This document shows positions 20,457 to 30,978 of a stretch of 64,000 nt of DNA, piece by piece. Within the stretch, counting starts at the first letter, position 1. Every line of letters begins with the position of its first letter. A program made the translations under genes and the position numbers. This DNA comes from Eutreptiella sp. 'Long Island Sound 2002' (taxonomy: Eukaryota; Euglenozoa; Euglenophyceae; Eutreptiales; Eutreptiaceae). The notes under the pieces are model-generated. The model saw only the letters and a list, made by a program, of their open reading frames with translations, ran no database searches and was not told where the DNA came from. The stretch is taken from NCBI GenBank assembly GCA_964036045.1, contig OZ038394.1:1118805-1182804 (forward strand), written 5' to 3'.

Positions 20457-23400
20457 TTACCCGGGGGGTGGCCATATCTGCTCCGGGACGTGCGGGTGTG
20501 TTTGCTGGAGGTAGTCGAGGGTCTGGAAGAAGCATCGCTGGATGCCGGGCATGTCCTCCTCTGTGAGGTGGGGGTAGTTTTGGGTGGGGGTGTCTGGGCC
20601 CGGCCACAGCAGCGTCATGAGGCGGGCTGCCACCATGTATGGGCAGAGCTGTAGGGTGGTGGGGCGTGGGGGGGTGGGTCCCCTGCGGTTTGGGGGGGCT
20701 TCCCTCTGCTGGGGGCGCAGCGTGACCACCCACACCCATCGGTCCGTGGGGATCCCCCAGGTCCGTTGGGTCCACTTGGCGAGGCAATACATCGCCCTAC
20801 CAAGGCCCTGGTAGCCGCTGCGGATGGAGAGCAGCGTGTCCAGGGATTTGCGTTCCCACGTGCCCCAGATGTGGGGGTCGTCCGCGTCGTCCCCCCTGGC
20901 GTACGTGTCGGGGCCTGGGTTGTGTGGGGGGGGGGGGTGTAGTCGGCGGGGAGGAGGGAGTCGGTGCCGTGTACCACCCAGTGGTTAGTGGGTGCGTGGT
21001 AGTGGGTGGTGGAGAGGGTGTAGTGCAGATTGTACATGAGGGTCATGTACGTGGAGGAGGCTGGCTGCTGCTCGTCGGGGGTGGGGATGTCCCCCGGGAC
21101 GTGGTGCCGGAAGTTGCTCAGGGAGGCCATCCGGGCTACCCATGTTTCCCGCTCCCACTCTTTGGTGTTGTCGGGGGTGGCGCCGGGTGGGGGGTGGGCC
21201 ATGTTGGGCTCGTGGTAGCGGGTGCGGCCCTTGGTGTCCACCCGCCCCGGCACGGGGTGTCCGACTAGGTGTCGCCCCCAGTCGATGGGGGGCACCCAGA
21301 TCCGGCTCCCCGTGGGGGGCGGGCTCTCGCCGTCTGGGGTGGCGCGTGGGGGGCGGTCGTGTCGGGCGACGTGGAGGAAGGCGTCGAAGAGGAAGTCTCT
21401 GCCGCCTTCCCCCAGGGTGGCCGCCTGGACCAGGGTGGCCGCCCGGATGCGGGTGCTGGTGCCGGAGGTGCGGAGGCACAGCACGACTTCCTGTTCCCCG
21501 AGTCCCCGAAGGTGCTGCCGTACCGCTGCGGGGTTTTGCAGGGCGTAGGGTTCAGCCGGTGCGGCGGCTGGTGGTGCGGGGTGTGATGGGGGGGGGTGGT
21601 GTGGGTTGGGGGGGGTGGTCGTCGTTGTCGCGCGTGGGGTCCGGTGATGGGGTCTCTTGTGGCGGTCGCGGAGGGGGGATTCGCGGTGGCGTGTGTCGGC
21701 GGGGGTATCGACGTCAATTGGCTGGTGCTGGCTGCCGCGTGTTGCGTCTGTGGCCTGGTCTCGGGGGGGGGCGGGGGGGGGTGGTGTGGGGGTGGCGCTG
21801 TTGGTGGTGGGGGGGGCGGGGGTGGGTGTTGTGCTGGCTGGGGGTCTGGGCGTCCTTGTGGCTCGCGTGGGTGTTGCGTGTGTGCGCCGTGCGGCCCTTG
21901 CGGTTCTTGACTGGTTGTGGTGCCGGGGTGTGGATGGGAGGTGGCCGCATGAGCGTCCGGGTGGGGCTGTGGTCCGTATGTAATGGGTGGCTGCTGGTGG
22001 ATGGTGCTCGCTGGTATGGGGTGTGGGTGGGGGGGCTGCTGGTGGTGGTGGGGCGCTCCTACTAGGCCCTGGTGTTGCTGGTGTGCGTGCGTGGCTCCTC
22101 GCGGGTCCATGGGGGTGTACCGTGGCTCGTGTGCCGTGGGCCCGTGTAGCGGGGGCGGCGGGTGGTGCTGGACCGCGTGGTGGTGGTGTTGAGGGTGTGC
22201 TGGTTGTGTGTGGTACCCCGGCGTTGGTGGGTGTGGTGGCAGGGGCTGGTGGTGGTGGAATACATGATGGTGTGGTGCGGTGATGTGCGCTATGTGGGGT
22301 GGGTGGTTCGTGGGGCCTGGTTGTGCTGGGGCGTGGTGGGGATGTAGCTGGTGGGGGTCGCTGTAGCATGGGGGTATTAGGGGGTAGGGGTTGGGAGGGA
22401 CGGGGGCGTGGTGGTGGTGTTGGTGGTGCCATGTCCCCTGGCTCTGCGCGTATGGTGGTCCTGGCATGGTGTGGACGTGTGTGGGCGGTGGTGGCTGACT
22501 GGGCTGCAGGGTTTGGGTGCTGCGGTACGGTGGTGGTGGTGGGCGCTGGCGGTGGCGGTGTTGTTGGTGTGCCCCGGGCGTCTGGGCGTGGGGTGGTGCG
22601 GTGTGGCTGGACCCGGGCCCTGGTCGGGGCGTCGCGCCCTGCTGGCGGGCGCGTTGGCGGGCCCCCTGACCTGTCTTGGTCTTCTTGGCCTGGTGGGTGT
22701 CGGGGGCGGGTGAACCCCCCTGTCCCCGTGGGGGCGACGGGGAGCGGGCGTGCCAGCGGTGTGCCTCTTGGAGGCTCGTCTTGAGGCCTCTGACGTAGGT
22801 TTCCTGGTCCGTGAGGCCCATCCTTGTGGCGGTGGCCTCGTCGGGGGCGGCCAGGTGGGCGTCCCGAAAAGACGCCCAGCCCTCCGGGGGCTTCTGTTGT
22901 GCGGGGTGGGGGTGGTGTGCCGGGTAGAGGAGTGCGCTGAGTGGGTAAGGTGTTCCCTTCCGTCGGCCGAGGGCGTTGTTGAACCGGCGGCAAGTGATTC
23001 GGAGGTAGGCTGCTATCTCCTCTGGTGCCGTGTCGGCCCACGCTTCTGGCGTCAGGGCTGCTGATGGGGGGGCCGGGAGTTGTGGGTCTGGGAGGTGTAG
23101 GTCACGGTGGTGGAGGTATAGGGCGGGGAGGATGTGGCGGGCCGCCACGTTCAAGCCGCCTCCGCTGTGGCGTAGGGGTGGGCTGGTGGGGGGGCAGGGG
23201 TGTGCTGCCCGTGGCCACGGCTATGGTCCATGCGTGGTCCGCCGCGTCCGCCACGTAGTACCCTCCCAGGTGGTCCCGGAGGGTGTCGGTGAGGAACCCG
23301 AAGAAGCTGGGGTGGCTGGCGGGGGGGGGTGCGGCTGGGGCCGCGGGCCGCTCGCCGCGGTGGGGGTTGAGGTCCCCGCAGTGGGGGCAGTGGGTGAGGC

Positions 23401-23640
23401 GGTGCGCGGCTCCCAGGCAGACCCAGTGGTCTGGGTTGCAGGGCAGGGCTGTCTGTGGTAGCCGCTGGCGAACGCAGAGGGGACATGCGGTGGCTGGCGG
23501 TTGGTGGTACCTGTGGACGGACGGCGGCGTGGGGGGATGGGGGCTGGTGGCGCGCGCATGCTGGCGGGAGTGTGTGCGGTGCCTGTGGTGCCCGTGTGTG
23601 CTGTGCCAGTGCTGTGCTCGGTGGACGGTGTGTAGACGTG
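20457..23640 (-). pseudogene. LINE A ORF3 with frameshifts
   Basis: It corresponds to LINE B ORF3. The N-terminus has the Cys/His cluster (CPLC, HWVC, HCPHC, about 23360-23480). It continues in a second frame (PEAWADTAPEEIAAYLR, TPYPLSALLYPAHHP), then a third. One extra base relative to B lies near 23190 in a G run, and further shifts occur in Pro/His-coding low complexity and in a G run near 20930. It ends IQRCFFQTLDYLQQTHP before TAA at 20457-20459. The TAC codon for Tyr and the CAC codon for His here show that two in-frame stops in LINE B ORF3 are lesions. Confidence 0.6.
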
Positions 23641-23660
23641 GTGGGGGTTCCGTGTTGGTA

Positions 23661-24470
23661 GTAGATGTGGAAACCAAGGAAAGGCCAAGAAAAAATCCCT
23701 TTTTCCTGAAAGTGCGACAGTGGTGGCCACCACAGCACAAGGGGGGAGTAAGAAAAATTGCTTTTCCAATGCTTTAGGGTATACTTTAGTTGTATTAGAG
23801 ATGCACTAAGCACACAGGCATTTCTATCTTAGTATTGGCCCAACCAAAAGTGGTGATAACACATTTTGACCTATGGAACCAAACACTAAATCAGGATATG
23901 GAGTGGACCCCTTAATCCCCTATCAATGTGAGGCTATACATCTTTTCCTGAGTTGACTGAGAACTGACATATCCAGGGCAGAGCCTATGAATTTATCTAT
24001 GTTTTCTCATGAATTCTTAGCTATCCTAGTGGTATGCACCCTAGGGGGCTGGGCACCTCTTTTTGAGAGGTCCTGGGTTCAATTCCCGGTCAGCCTAGCT
24101 AAGTAGGAAGATCCCATGTGACATGGCAGTGACCTCATCGCCACATGCCCTGCCACCTCAGCACATATGGGACCCAAAACAAAGAGTGTACATCTCCTGA
24201 GATGGCACTATGGAGATTGAGTGACCATGGGGCAGTTTTCCAACTCTTTTTCCAAAATATTTCAGCTATCTTTGTGAATATGCAATCCGATGTGCCCTGA
24301 GTTGCAGTTTCTGTGAATATTCTAACATCTTTCACTGTTTACACTGCAGCCCTTCATGCTTTGGTCCTGATTCTCTTCTACTTGCTTATCTCTGGCTTGG
24401 GTCATCCTGGATTGGTTGTATTTCAGCAAATAAAACATTTTCCTCATCAAAAACAAGCAGCAGGAAACAG
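23661..24470 (+). repeat. Repeat family R, copy R3 (5' part only)
   Basis: It matches R1 3159-3968 almost exactly and starts at the LINE A end. It stops after CAGCAGGAAAC, where a diverged second copy (R4) begins. It contains a tRNA-like module at 24017-24102. Confidence 0.75.
24017..24102 (+). repeat. tRNA-like module of R3
   Basis: Same as the R1 module, with intact B box GGTTCAATTCC and palindromic TTAGCTA/TAGCTAA ends. Confidence 0.6.
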
Positions 24471-25264
24471 TAAGAAAAAGTGCTTTTCCATTGCTTTGAG
24501 GCATACTCTAGTTGTATTAGAGATGCACTGAGCATCCATGCATTTTTATCTTAGTATTGGTCCAACCAAAAGTGGTGATAACACATTTTGACCTATGGAA
24601 CCAAACACCCAATCAGGATATGGAGTGGATGCCTTAATCCCCTTTCAATGTGAAGTAAAACATTCTTTCCTGAGTTGACTGAGCACTGACATACCTAAAG
24701 TAGAGCCTATGAATTTATCTATGTTTTTCCATGAATTCTTAGCTATCCTAGTGGTATGCACCCTAGGGGGCTGGGCACCTCTTTTTGAGAGGTCCTGGGT
24801 TCAATTCCTGGTCAGCCTAGCTAAGTAGGAAGATCCCATGTGACATGGAAGTGACCTCATCGCCACATACCATGCCACCTCAGCACATATGGGACCCAAA
24901 ACAAAGAGTGCACATCTCCTGAGATGGCACTATGGAGAGAGAGTGACCCTGAGGCAGTTTTCTAACTCTTTTCTAAAGACATTTCAGCTATCTTGGTGAA
25001 TATGCATTCATTTGTGACCTGAGTTGCAGTCTCTGTGAATATCCAATCATCTTTCACTGTTTACACTGCAGCCCTTCATGCTTTGATCCTGAATCCTCTT
25101 CTCTTTGCATACCTTTGGCTTGGGCTATCCTGGAGGACTTGGAGTGACTGTATTTCATCAAAGCAAAAGCTTTTCATCTCCAAAAACAAGCAGCAGGAAA
25201 CCCTACACCAACAGCAAGCACCAGGAGAGGCAAAACACAGTGCTGAAAGCACTATAAACTTTTC
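24471..25264 (+). repeat. Repeat copy R4 directly upstream of GA gag; possible GA 5' LTR
   Basis: A diverged copy of R1 3246-4035, joined head to tail to R3. It ends with CTATAAACTTTTC immediately before a primer-binding-site-like sequence, so it occupies the position of the 5' LTR of element GA. A clear TG...CA pair and a matching 3' LTR are not visible, so the LTR call is tentative. It includes a TATA-like CTATAAA at about 25250 and the tRNA-like module at 24739-24824. Confidence 0.5.
24739..24824 (+). repeat. tRNA-like module of R4
   Basis: Same module, B box GGTTCAATTCC intact, T-arm slightly changed (CCTGG instead of CCCGG). Confidence 0.55.
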
Positions 25265-25278
25265 TGGTAGCAAGAGGC
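25265..25278 (+). other. Putative primer-binding site of GA
   Basis: TGGTAGCAAGAGGC resembles the complement of the 3' end of initiator tRNA-Met (TGGTAGCAGAGG) with one extra A. It lies about 100 bases before the gag ATG, a normal place for a PBS. Confidence 0.45.
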
Positions 25279-25365
25279 AGCCTGTCTCTGTGCACCGGCA
25301 GCGACCCCGCGCCGTACAACCAGTGCTCCGAGTACAGGCAAACATAAGCAGAAGGGCGGACTAAG

Positions 25366-27432
25366 ATGGATCCAGGAAAGGAGGACGCTGACGTGAAGAC
25401 AGCGCCAGCGCCTGAGGCACCGGCAAGGCCGGCACCTGGCGCTGTACCTTCGGCGGAGCCCTTACATGGGCCAGTGGATACGGCTGAGGACTCCCTGGAT
25501 GGGCTTCAGACGGCCTTCGGGGCCCTGTCTGTCGAAGAAGTGGTCTCTCAGCCTCAGCCTGTGAAGAGGAAGAGAGAGAACGAGAGTGAGAAGGATGCTG
25601 GAGGAGAAGCAGACGAAGGAGAGGAACAAGGGCAAGACCTGACGAGTATCCCTACCTTCGAAGGCGCACCAAGCGCTTCTGGCCTCCACGCATCACCCTC
25701 TCCCATAACCACCACACTCCCAGCCGCCGCAACATCCACTTCCACAACCAACCCGCCTATGGCAGAGGGCACAGGCTTTACTGGCATGCCTCCCTACCCC
25801 GCCTATGGTATGGGCCCACCTACCACTGCGCTCCATGAGGCAACTACTGCCAGCGAGCCGGTGGCTTCCAGCTCTGCGCCGCGATGGTATGCGGCTGACT
25901 ATCCCCATCCACTCCACGCCACTGGAACCTATATGGATTTTCCTGGGTATGCTCCTGGGTATGCACCTGGGTATGCACCCTTGAGTGGGTTGAGGAGAGG
26001 ACCAGAGTCTCTGGGAGGCAGGAGTAGAGGATCGGGAAGATCCTCCAACAGGTCCCTGACGCGGTCGGAGATCAATGAGGTGCTCCGAGGAGCCACTTTA
26101 AAAATCGTGGGCGACCTCACTCAAGAGATCCGTGAGAAGCTGGAGCCCCTGATGATCCCGTCCCATGCGTCACCTACGACGGTGGGAATGTCGCCCCACC
26201 GAGTACAGGCTAACCACCTGGCGGCAGGGTTGACAAATACCCTGGGGAGCCTGAGGAGCCGACCGATGCCGACTCCTGCAGCAATACCGAGAAGTCCATT
26301 CGTCCCGAGAACGGCCCAGCCGCCCTACAGCCACGTGACGAACTCGACGAGGGCCGAGCTGGACCAGCTGGGGCTGACAGCCTTAAGGGCTATGGTGGAC
26401 GTAGAGCCTTATGGCTCTAGTGATCTTGGCGGTGACCCCTCCGATGACGAGCCGCCGTCGATGGATTCTTCTTCGCCCTCAGATGACGATGACCCTGAGG
26501 ACCCCAAGGGGAAGAAGAAGAAGAAGAAGAAGAAGAAGACCCGACGCCCTGAAGGACGCCGAGCTCAGGAGGCGAAGGCTATTGCCACCTCCAAGATAGT
26601 GGTGAACCTGCCTGAGTTCACAGGCAAGGACCTCAGCGAGTTCGCTGAGAACTTTGGCCGGTTCCTACGACTGACCGGCCAAACCCACGCGAGTGGGCGA
26701 GTGAAGTGCGACCTGCTCCTGCAGTGCTGCAAGACCAAGTACCTGGAGAAGCAGGTCAGGCAGATCGTAACTAACTCCGCCACCTTTGCCGATGTGTTGG
26801 TTGCCCTGGAGAGGCAGTACCCAACCTACGAAACCGACCTCTCCATCAGGGCCGAGATCCAGAACCTGCCCGTGCTGCCCAACAAACCCAAACCTGGCAG
26901 GGTCTCCGAGCTGTTGGCTGACCTGGATCACTGGGCTGGACGACTGACGCCCGGTTCCTACAGCAGCGACGACCTGCTGTTCTGGTTGTGCGCCAAGCTC
27001 CCCCGAGAGCTATGGGACGAGTGCCGTTTGACGGCTGAGCGCAAGGCTAGATCCCTCCGCTACGAGGATCTATGCGTGCTGCTCCTGGAGATGGCGCTGG
27101 AGAAGGAGAGCGACCAGCACCTGAACAACTACCGTCCTGGTGGTGGAGGTTCTGGACGCAAACGGTACCAAGGGTCCCGACCTGGGCAGGGGACTACCCC
27201 CAAACACGCCCACGCCCGTACCATGGAGAACGTGAAGGAGCTATTCTGGTGTGATGCCAGAGACGAGCAGGGCCACCTGCAGCACGCCTCTGACTGCGAG
27301 CAGCGAGACTGCTTCGTCGTCCAGGGGAAGCAGCAGGAGAAGAACACCGGCGCCAAAGCGAAGCTGCCGGATCATTACCGCTGCACCATCACGTGTGCAT
27401 TCTGCGGTAAGCGGAAGCACTACGAGGATGAG
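25366..27432 (+). CDS. GA gag, 5' part (capsid and first half of zinc knuckle)
   Basis: ATG at 25366; 689 codons up to the insertion point. The N-terminal half is acidic and Pro/Ser/Thr-rich, with a three-fold YAPG(Y) repeat near 25940-25980. A poly-Lys run (about residues 383-391) precedes the capsid-like Retrotrans_gag region from about residue 415 (LPEFTGKDLSEFAENFGRFL, then LLLQCCKTKYLEKQV and LPRELWDECRL). At the end comes CAFCGKRKHYEDE, the start of a CX2CX4HX4C knuckle whose last Cys is the first codon at 60994. Gag binds and packages element RNA. Confidence 0.88.
27425..27432 (+). repeat. Left copy of 8-bp target duplication AGGATGAG
   Basis: It matches 60986-60993 exactly and flanks the nested insertion in gag. 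An 8-bp duplication fits either hAT-like DNA insertion or target-primed retroposition. Confidence 0.7.
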
Positions 27433-28240
27433 GTAGGTAGGTAGGTATCTTCGGGAGCTGGGGATGCCTCCTTTGACATTGCAGGAAGAAGGTCTTACCA
27501 AGGGGACGTCCTGTCCCTCCCACTGCCCTATGTCAGGTGCCTCTTGAGCCGCTCCCGCATGTGCTTGGGAAGGCATTGTCGCGGCCACCCGGTCCATGTG
27601 TCCCAGGTGGGAGGGTGTCCCCACATGTGTCCATGGGTAGGGCCACATGCCCCCTCCTTTGGGCGGCAGCTCTGGGGGGCTGCCCAGCCGTGTGGAGTAT
27701 CTCTCACCACGAGGGGTATTGCTCCCGCTTGTCTACGGTACGACCGCCTCACCCTTGTGGCTTGAGTAGCGGGGCCACTCTGCTTGGCAGGTGACCCCCT
27801 CCTGGACTGTGTACCGGCTCGCCTGTCACCGGTTGCTTCCATGGCTCCGGGTGACGTTTGCCGTTGTCCTCGATGCAGCCTGGCCGGGCTCGGACCAGTG
27901 GCTTTGGAGTACCGCTCCTGCCACTGGCCCGGTGGGTCGGCTGGGTCGCCCCAGTGCGTCCGACCCATGGGGTATTGGTTCTTTCCTGTCCCTCGGCTGC
28001 CCTACGTGTGTGCAGCGTCCTGGGCCGTTGGGCTCCTGTTCACCGGTGTGCCCGCGCGGTTTGCCCTGGTGCGTCTGCGGTGTCCTGGGCCAGCTGGCTC
28101 CTGTTCACCGGTGTGCCCGCTCGGTGTGTTGTGTCGCATGTGCGGTGTCCTGGGCCCCTGGGCTCCTGTTTACCGGTGTGCGTGCTGTGTGCGGTGCGCG
28201 TGTGCCATGGGTGGTTGTGTCCCTCTTCCTCCCCCCCTAA
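27433..28240 (+). repeat. Repeat family R, copy R5 (left part of insertion in GA gag)
   Basis: It starts inside R (equivalent to about 5110 of R1) at a GTAGGTAGG run and follows R1/R2 through three 65-bp units to the tail CCCCCCCTAA. LINE B starts at the next base. The R continuation on the far side of LINE B is probably the minisatellite region from about 58.1 kb. The start inside the family fits 5' truncation. Confidence 0.7.
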
Positions 28241-28291
28241 TTTTCGTTTTTTTTTTGTTTTTTTTTTTTCCTGTTTTTTTTTTTTTTTTTT

Positions 28292-29571
28292 GAAAAAAGA
28301 AAAAGAAAAAACAAAAAAGAGGAAAACAGAGGCGCGCGTACACTGCAGGCACAGGCATGGGCAGCTGGTGCGGCGGTGCTATAGCGTTGTGTCCTCTGGC
28401 GTGTGTCGCCGGTGCTGTGGCGGCGGTCGCGCCCCAGGGGTGCGGCTCGCGTGTCCTGATGTACATGGGTATGGGTCAGGGTGGGTTTGGTTAGGTGTCT
28501 CTTTGCTTCTGGTGCTGGCTGGTTAGGCGGCTGTGTGGGCTGTGGCTGTGGGCTGTGTCTACGCATTTCCCTCAGCCTGCCTGGTTTGGAGTCAGGGTTG
28601 ACGGTTTCGGGATGTGGCTCGGGTTTGATTTGTGTTGGGGCTTCGGCCCGGTTAGGCTTGGGTCAGGGTGGGTTTGGTGAGGTGTCTCTTTGCTTCTGGA
28701 GCTGGCTGGTTAGGCGGCTGTGTGGGCTGTGGGTGTGGGCTGTGGCTGCGTTGTTCCCTCGGCGGGTTTGGTTAGGAGTCAAGGGTTAGCGGTTTCGGGG
28801 TGTGGCTCGGGTTTGATTTGTGCTTGAGTTCTGGCTCGGTTAGGCGGTTGCGCGGGGCCGGGCGTGTGGGTAGCGGCGTCCACGGAGTCGTGCGCCCGAG
28901 GCGGGTGCGGGGTGGTGCGTGCGGGCCGGCTGTTGGCCGGTGGCCTCACTGGGAGTCCCACACGGAGGGGTCGACGGGCGTGCCGGGGGCGTACGCAGCG
29001 TGCAGGTTGGGCAGCAGCGGGCGCACGTGCAGGGCGTCGGCGTGCCCGATGGGGACCTCACTGAGGACCGAGGGGTTGGCGGCAAGTAGTATGCGATGCC
29101 CGGGAGGGGTGGTGGCGAGGAGCGGGAGGATGTCCGCGGCCCGCGACGTGGGGGCGAACACGGCGTGGGTCGGGTGCGGCCCCGGGAGTGGTGCTGGGGG
29201 GAGCAGGACCACAGGACGGCGGTCTACTGTGAGGTGCCAAGTGCCGCGATGGTGGAGGAGCCGGACTAGGGCGATGCTGTGGCGCAGTGTGTGGGGCTGG
29301 GTGCTGGGCGGCGTGGGGACGTGCGGCGGGAGGGGGGGGGGGGCGGGGCGGTGGCGTGGGAGGGGGCACGGCGGAGGAGTGACGTCAGTGACGTGTGTGT
29401 CGTGCTGAGGGTGGAGAGGAGCCCACGGTATCGGGCCCGGGTTCGGCGCCTTTGGGCGTAGTGGTGCTCGTTGTCGTGTGCGTTGGCTTCCTTCGGCGTC
29501 CGGTTTGTTTGGTGACTTCTGGGCGGGGCCTGGCGTGGCGCCCCGTGGTGGTGCTGTGCTGGATAACGGGG
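28292..29571 (-). other. LINE B 3' UTR with internal duplication and an insertion absent from copy A
   Basis: Bases about 28469-28650 are repeated at about 28664-28840 (GGGTCAGGGTGGGTTTGG start), whereas LINE A has one copy. Bases about 28855-29415 have no counterpart in LINE A and carry an ORF fragment on the minus strand. Confidence 0.6.
28946..29382 (-). CDS. ORF fragment in the LINE B 3' region, unknown
   Basis: The minus-strand frame reads like ordinary protein rather than low complexity: LRHSIALVRLLHHRGTWHLTV, then HAVFAPTSRAADILPLLAT and ALHVRPLLPNLHAAYAPG, ending at a stop at 28946. The first Met is at 29212. It lies in the 560-bp segment missing from LINE A. It could be a fragment of another element or an ORF lost from A. 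No family is recognised. Confidence 0.35.
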
Positions 29572-30978
29572 TTAGATGGCGGCGCCGCTGGCCGGGGGGT
29601 CAGGCGCGTCGTGTTGTGTGGCGCGCAGGGCTCCTGGGGTGTTGTGGGTGTCGCCGGTGTCGGTGCGCCGACGCTTGTGGGGTGGTGAGGGGGTGTGTGC
29701 GTGCGGGGCTGGGCTTTGGGTGATGTCCCACAGGCGGATGCCGTCTCGCCGCGCTTCCTGGAGGGTCTCCCGCAGGCGCCTGAGGACGTACGGGTGGTCC
29801 TGGGGCGCGGGGAGGTTGCGGGGGTGGACTCCCAGGGGGTGGAGCGCATCGGCCAGCATGGCTTCCCATGCGGCCTGCGGCATCCACCCCCCCGCCGGCC
29901 GGAGGCGGCAGTTCTCCACCGACCCCTTGCGGGGCCGATGGACCAGGCCCTCGAGGGAGGGCTCTCCCCGGGCCCACTTCCGCAGCTCCCAGAGCTGCGT
30001 GTGGGTCCAGCGCTGCCACCACTGTTCCTGGGCGGGCCTGCGGTCTTGGGCGGAGGAGTGGGCGTGGGTGGGTGTGACGGGGTCGTGGGGGCCGGCGGCG
30101 GTGGCGGGCCTGGGGGATTCCTCGTAGTCCTGTTCCGTGGGGGTGCGTGGGGAGTCGGGGTGCACGCGGATGTGGACCCGCGGGTGTGCGCGTATGGTCT
30201 CCGCCTCCGGGTTGGGCGGGGATTCCCGGCGGCGGCGGTAGTGGGGCATGCGTTGCATGTGGGCTGTCATCGGGGGCCGGTAGGGGGGCGGGGGCGCTGC
30301 TGGTGGACCCTGAAGCGGTCCGTGGGCCTGGGGTGCGGGCTTTGGGAGGTGGTGGGACGAGGCGCGTCGCGCTTCGGCCGCGGCGCGCTCCGCCATGAAG
30401 GTGGTGGCGGTGGCGTCGGTGACGGTGGGGGGGCGCCGCGCTGGGCGCTGCTGCCTTCGGGCCTGGGACGGCTGGGGCCGGATGTCGTAGAGGACATCCT
30501 GGGAGGGCCGGGCCCGAGCTGCCGTCGTGGCGCCGGGTTTGGGCTTGGGCTTGGGCTTGGCTGCGGGCCGCCGTTTGGCGGCGGCCTTGGGCTTCGGCTG
30601 GGTCGTGGGCATGGGCTTCGCCGGGGCGTGGGCTTTGGCGGCGGCGGGGCTGCTCGCGGTGGGGGCGGGTTTGGAGGCCCGTTTGGGAGGTGTCCCCCGC
30701 GGCCTGGGGGGTGGAGTGCTGGATGAGGACGTGGTGGTGGTGGTGGTGGATGAGGTGGTCGTGGTGGTGGAGGTTGTGGAGTCGGAGGCGGAGGAGAGGG
30801 CCGCGGGAGACGGCGGAGGGTCCCGGGCCTCGGGGGCGGGCGTATGATGCTGGGTCCTGTAAGTAGCGAGAACGCGGGTGCAGGTTCGGGCATCGGGTGT
30901 GTGCGCGCGTTTTCCCTGGTGATCCGTGCGTGCTGGTGCTGGCGTGGCGGTGTTGTCTCGGCTGTGCGGGCACGTGGG
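29572..30978 (-). CDS. LINE B ORF4
   Basis: Open in the same frame as ORF3 from the codon after TAA 30979-30981 to TAA at 29572-29574. The first Met is at 30612. It starts as a Thr/Ser/Pro-rich segment, then Lys/Pro/Ala repeats (KPKPKPKPG), then conserved DVLYDIRPQPSQARRQQRP, and a W-rich C-terminal domain (WWQRWTHTQLWELRKWARG, RPAGGWMPQAAWEAMLADAL, LRETLQEARRDGIRLWDI) ending near SPPHKRRRTD. It is conserved with LINE A across the whole open frame, including the part before the first Met. Probably a nucleic-acid-binding accessory protein; function unknown. Confidence 0.65.
   Translation of the reverse strand, partial: PTCPHSRDNTATPAPARTDHQGKRAHTPDARTCTRVLATYRTQHHTPAPEARDPPPSPAALSSASDSTTSTTTTTSSTTTTTTSSSSTPPPRPRGTPPKRASKPAPTASSPAAAKAHAPAKPMPTTQPKPKAAAKRRPAAKPKPKPKPGATTAARARPSQDVLYDIRPQPSQARRQQRPARRPPTVTDATATTFMAERAAAEARRASSHHLPKPAPQAHGPLQGPPAAPPPPYRPPMTAHMQRMPHYRRRRESPPNPEAETIRAHPRVHIRVHPDSPRTPTEQDYEESPRPATAAGPHDPVTPTHAHSSAQDRRPAQEQWWQRWTHTQLWELRKWARGEPSLEGLVHRPRKGSVENCRLRPAGGWMPQAAWEAMLADALHPLGVHPRNLPAPQDHPYVLRRLRETLQEARRDGIRLWDITQSPAPHAHTPSPPHKRRRTDTGDTHNTPGALRATQHDAPDPPASGAAI

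Larger units (their letters stand above)
15446..23660 (-). mobile_element. LINE copy A, 5'-truncated, minus strand, split by a hAT element
   Basis: It aligns with LINE B from the T-tract at 15446 (a poly(A) tail on the minus strand) to 23660, where homology stops and R3 starts. It carries only ORF3 and ORF4; ORF1 and ORF2 (endonuclease, RT) are absent. The hAT transposon at 15486-18516 sits between the tail and the body. Homology with B ends 18 bases short of the B ORF2 stop codon. Confidence 0.75.
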
